Of a DNA stretch of 64,000 bases, positions 63,984-64,000 are shown in pieces. The position numbers were made by a program, and so were the translations under genes. A model generated the notes under the pieces. It made no database searches, was not told the origin of the DNA, and saw only the letters and a list, made by a program, of their open reading frames with translations. How positions within the stretch are numbered: position 1 is the first letter of the stretch; every line of letters starts with the position of its first letter. Source of the stretch: Chloroflexi bacterium 54-19 (lineage in GTDB: Bacteria; Chloroflexota; Chloroflexia; Chloroheliales; Chloroheliaceae); contig MKTJ01000017.1 in assembly GCA_001898225.1 (NCBI GenBank), positions 124,001 through 188,000 on the forward strand, in the 5' to 3' direction.

Positions 63984-64000
63984 TGCAAACAACTAAAGTA
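63975..64000. repeat. GCAAACAACTAA-type short repeat (right copy)
   Basis: CATATATAGTGCAAACAACTAAAG repeats, with a few changes, the CATATAATACAAACAACTAA segment before the SMI1/KNR4 gene. It starts at the end of the gene and runs to the window edge. Confidence 0.55.

Overview
The window is one continuous piece of a moderately GC-rich bacterial genome. It has compact genes, short operons, sigma-70-type promoters and many intrinsic terminators. I see no tRNA, rRNA, CRISPR array or insertion sequence. Several features point to a member of the Chloroflexota, but this is inference from gene style and not proof: a TrpB2-type enzyme, DUF6062, DUF2752/TM2 and DUF2227 proteins, a DarA-like c-di-AMP receptor, and no lipopolysaccharide genes. 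A partition system and a probable iteron origin lie close together, alongside housekeeping genes (uvrB, clpX, aroKB). This suggests a secondary chromosome (chromid) or megaplasmid, or a main chromosome with an unusual origin.

Layout. 0.3-4.5 kb: a phospholipid module (CDP-alcohol phosphatidyltransferase, a ligase-ACP-acyltransferase fusion, CdsA). 5.1-7.1 kb: a GAF histidine kinase and NarL-type regulator. 7.4-9.7 kb: two tiny coupled genes, TrpB2 and a double-glycine leader peptide. 9.8-12.6 kb: an APCDD1-like protein and membrane proteins, one of them frameshifted. 12.8-15.3 kb: a three-gene unit of sigma factor, possible XRE-fold protein and ImmA/IrrE protease. 15.9-18.4 kb: parAB flanked by two palindromic parS-like sites. 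20.0-24.4 kb: two probable replication proteins around an iteron-rich region. 24.5-29.2 kb: a heterodimeric ABC exporter under an AraC-type regulator. 29.4-35.9 kb: a complete hypABFCDE set for [NiFe]-hydrogenase maturation, with a second HypC-like protein and no hydrogenase structural gene. 36.5-45.9 kb: signalling and envelope genes (REC-EAL, membrane-fused multicopper oxidase, OmpR/kinase pair, c-di-AMP receptor, penicillin-acylase-like hydrolase). 46-61 kb: mixed housekeeping genes (uvrB, glycosyltransferase, ADP-ribosylglycohydrolase, clpX, TM2/DUF2752, aldo/keto reductase, aroKB, MmyB-type regulator with a divergent NAD-epimerase). 61-64 kb: DUF2227, an MFS exporter and an AT-rich SMI1/KNR4 cassette.

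The most interesting structures are the replication/partition region, the sigma/XRE-like/ImmA unit, a bacterial protein resembling animal APCDD1, an orphan double-glycine peptide, and a dispersed two-hairpin repeat whose stems change in a compensatory way between copies. Function calls rest on motifs read by eye; no database search was run.
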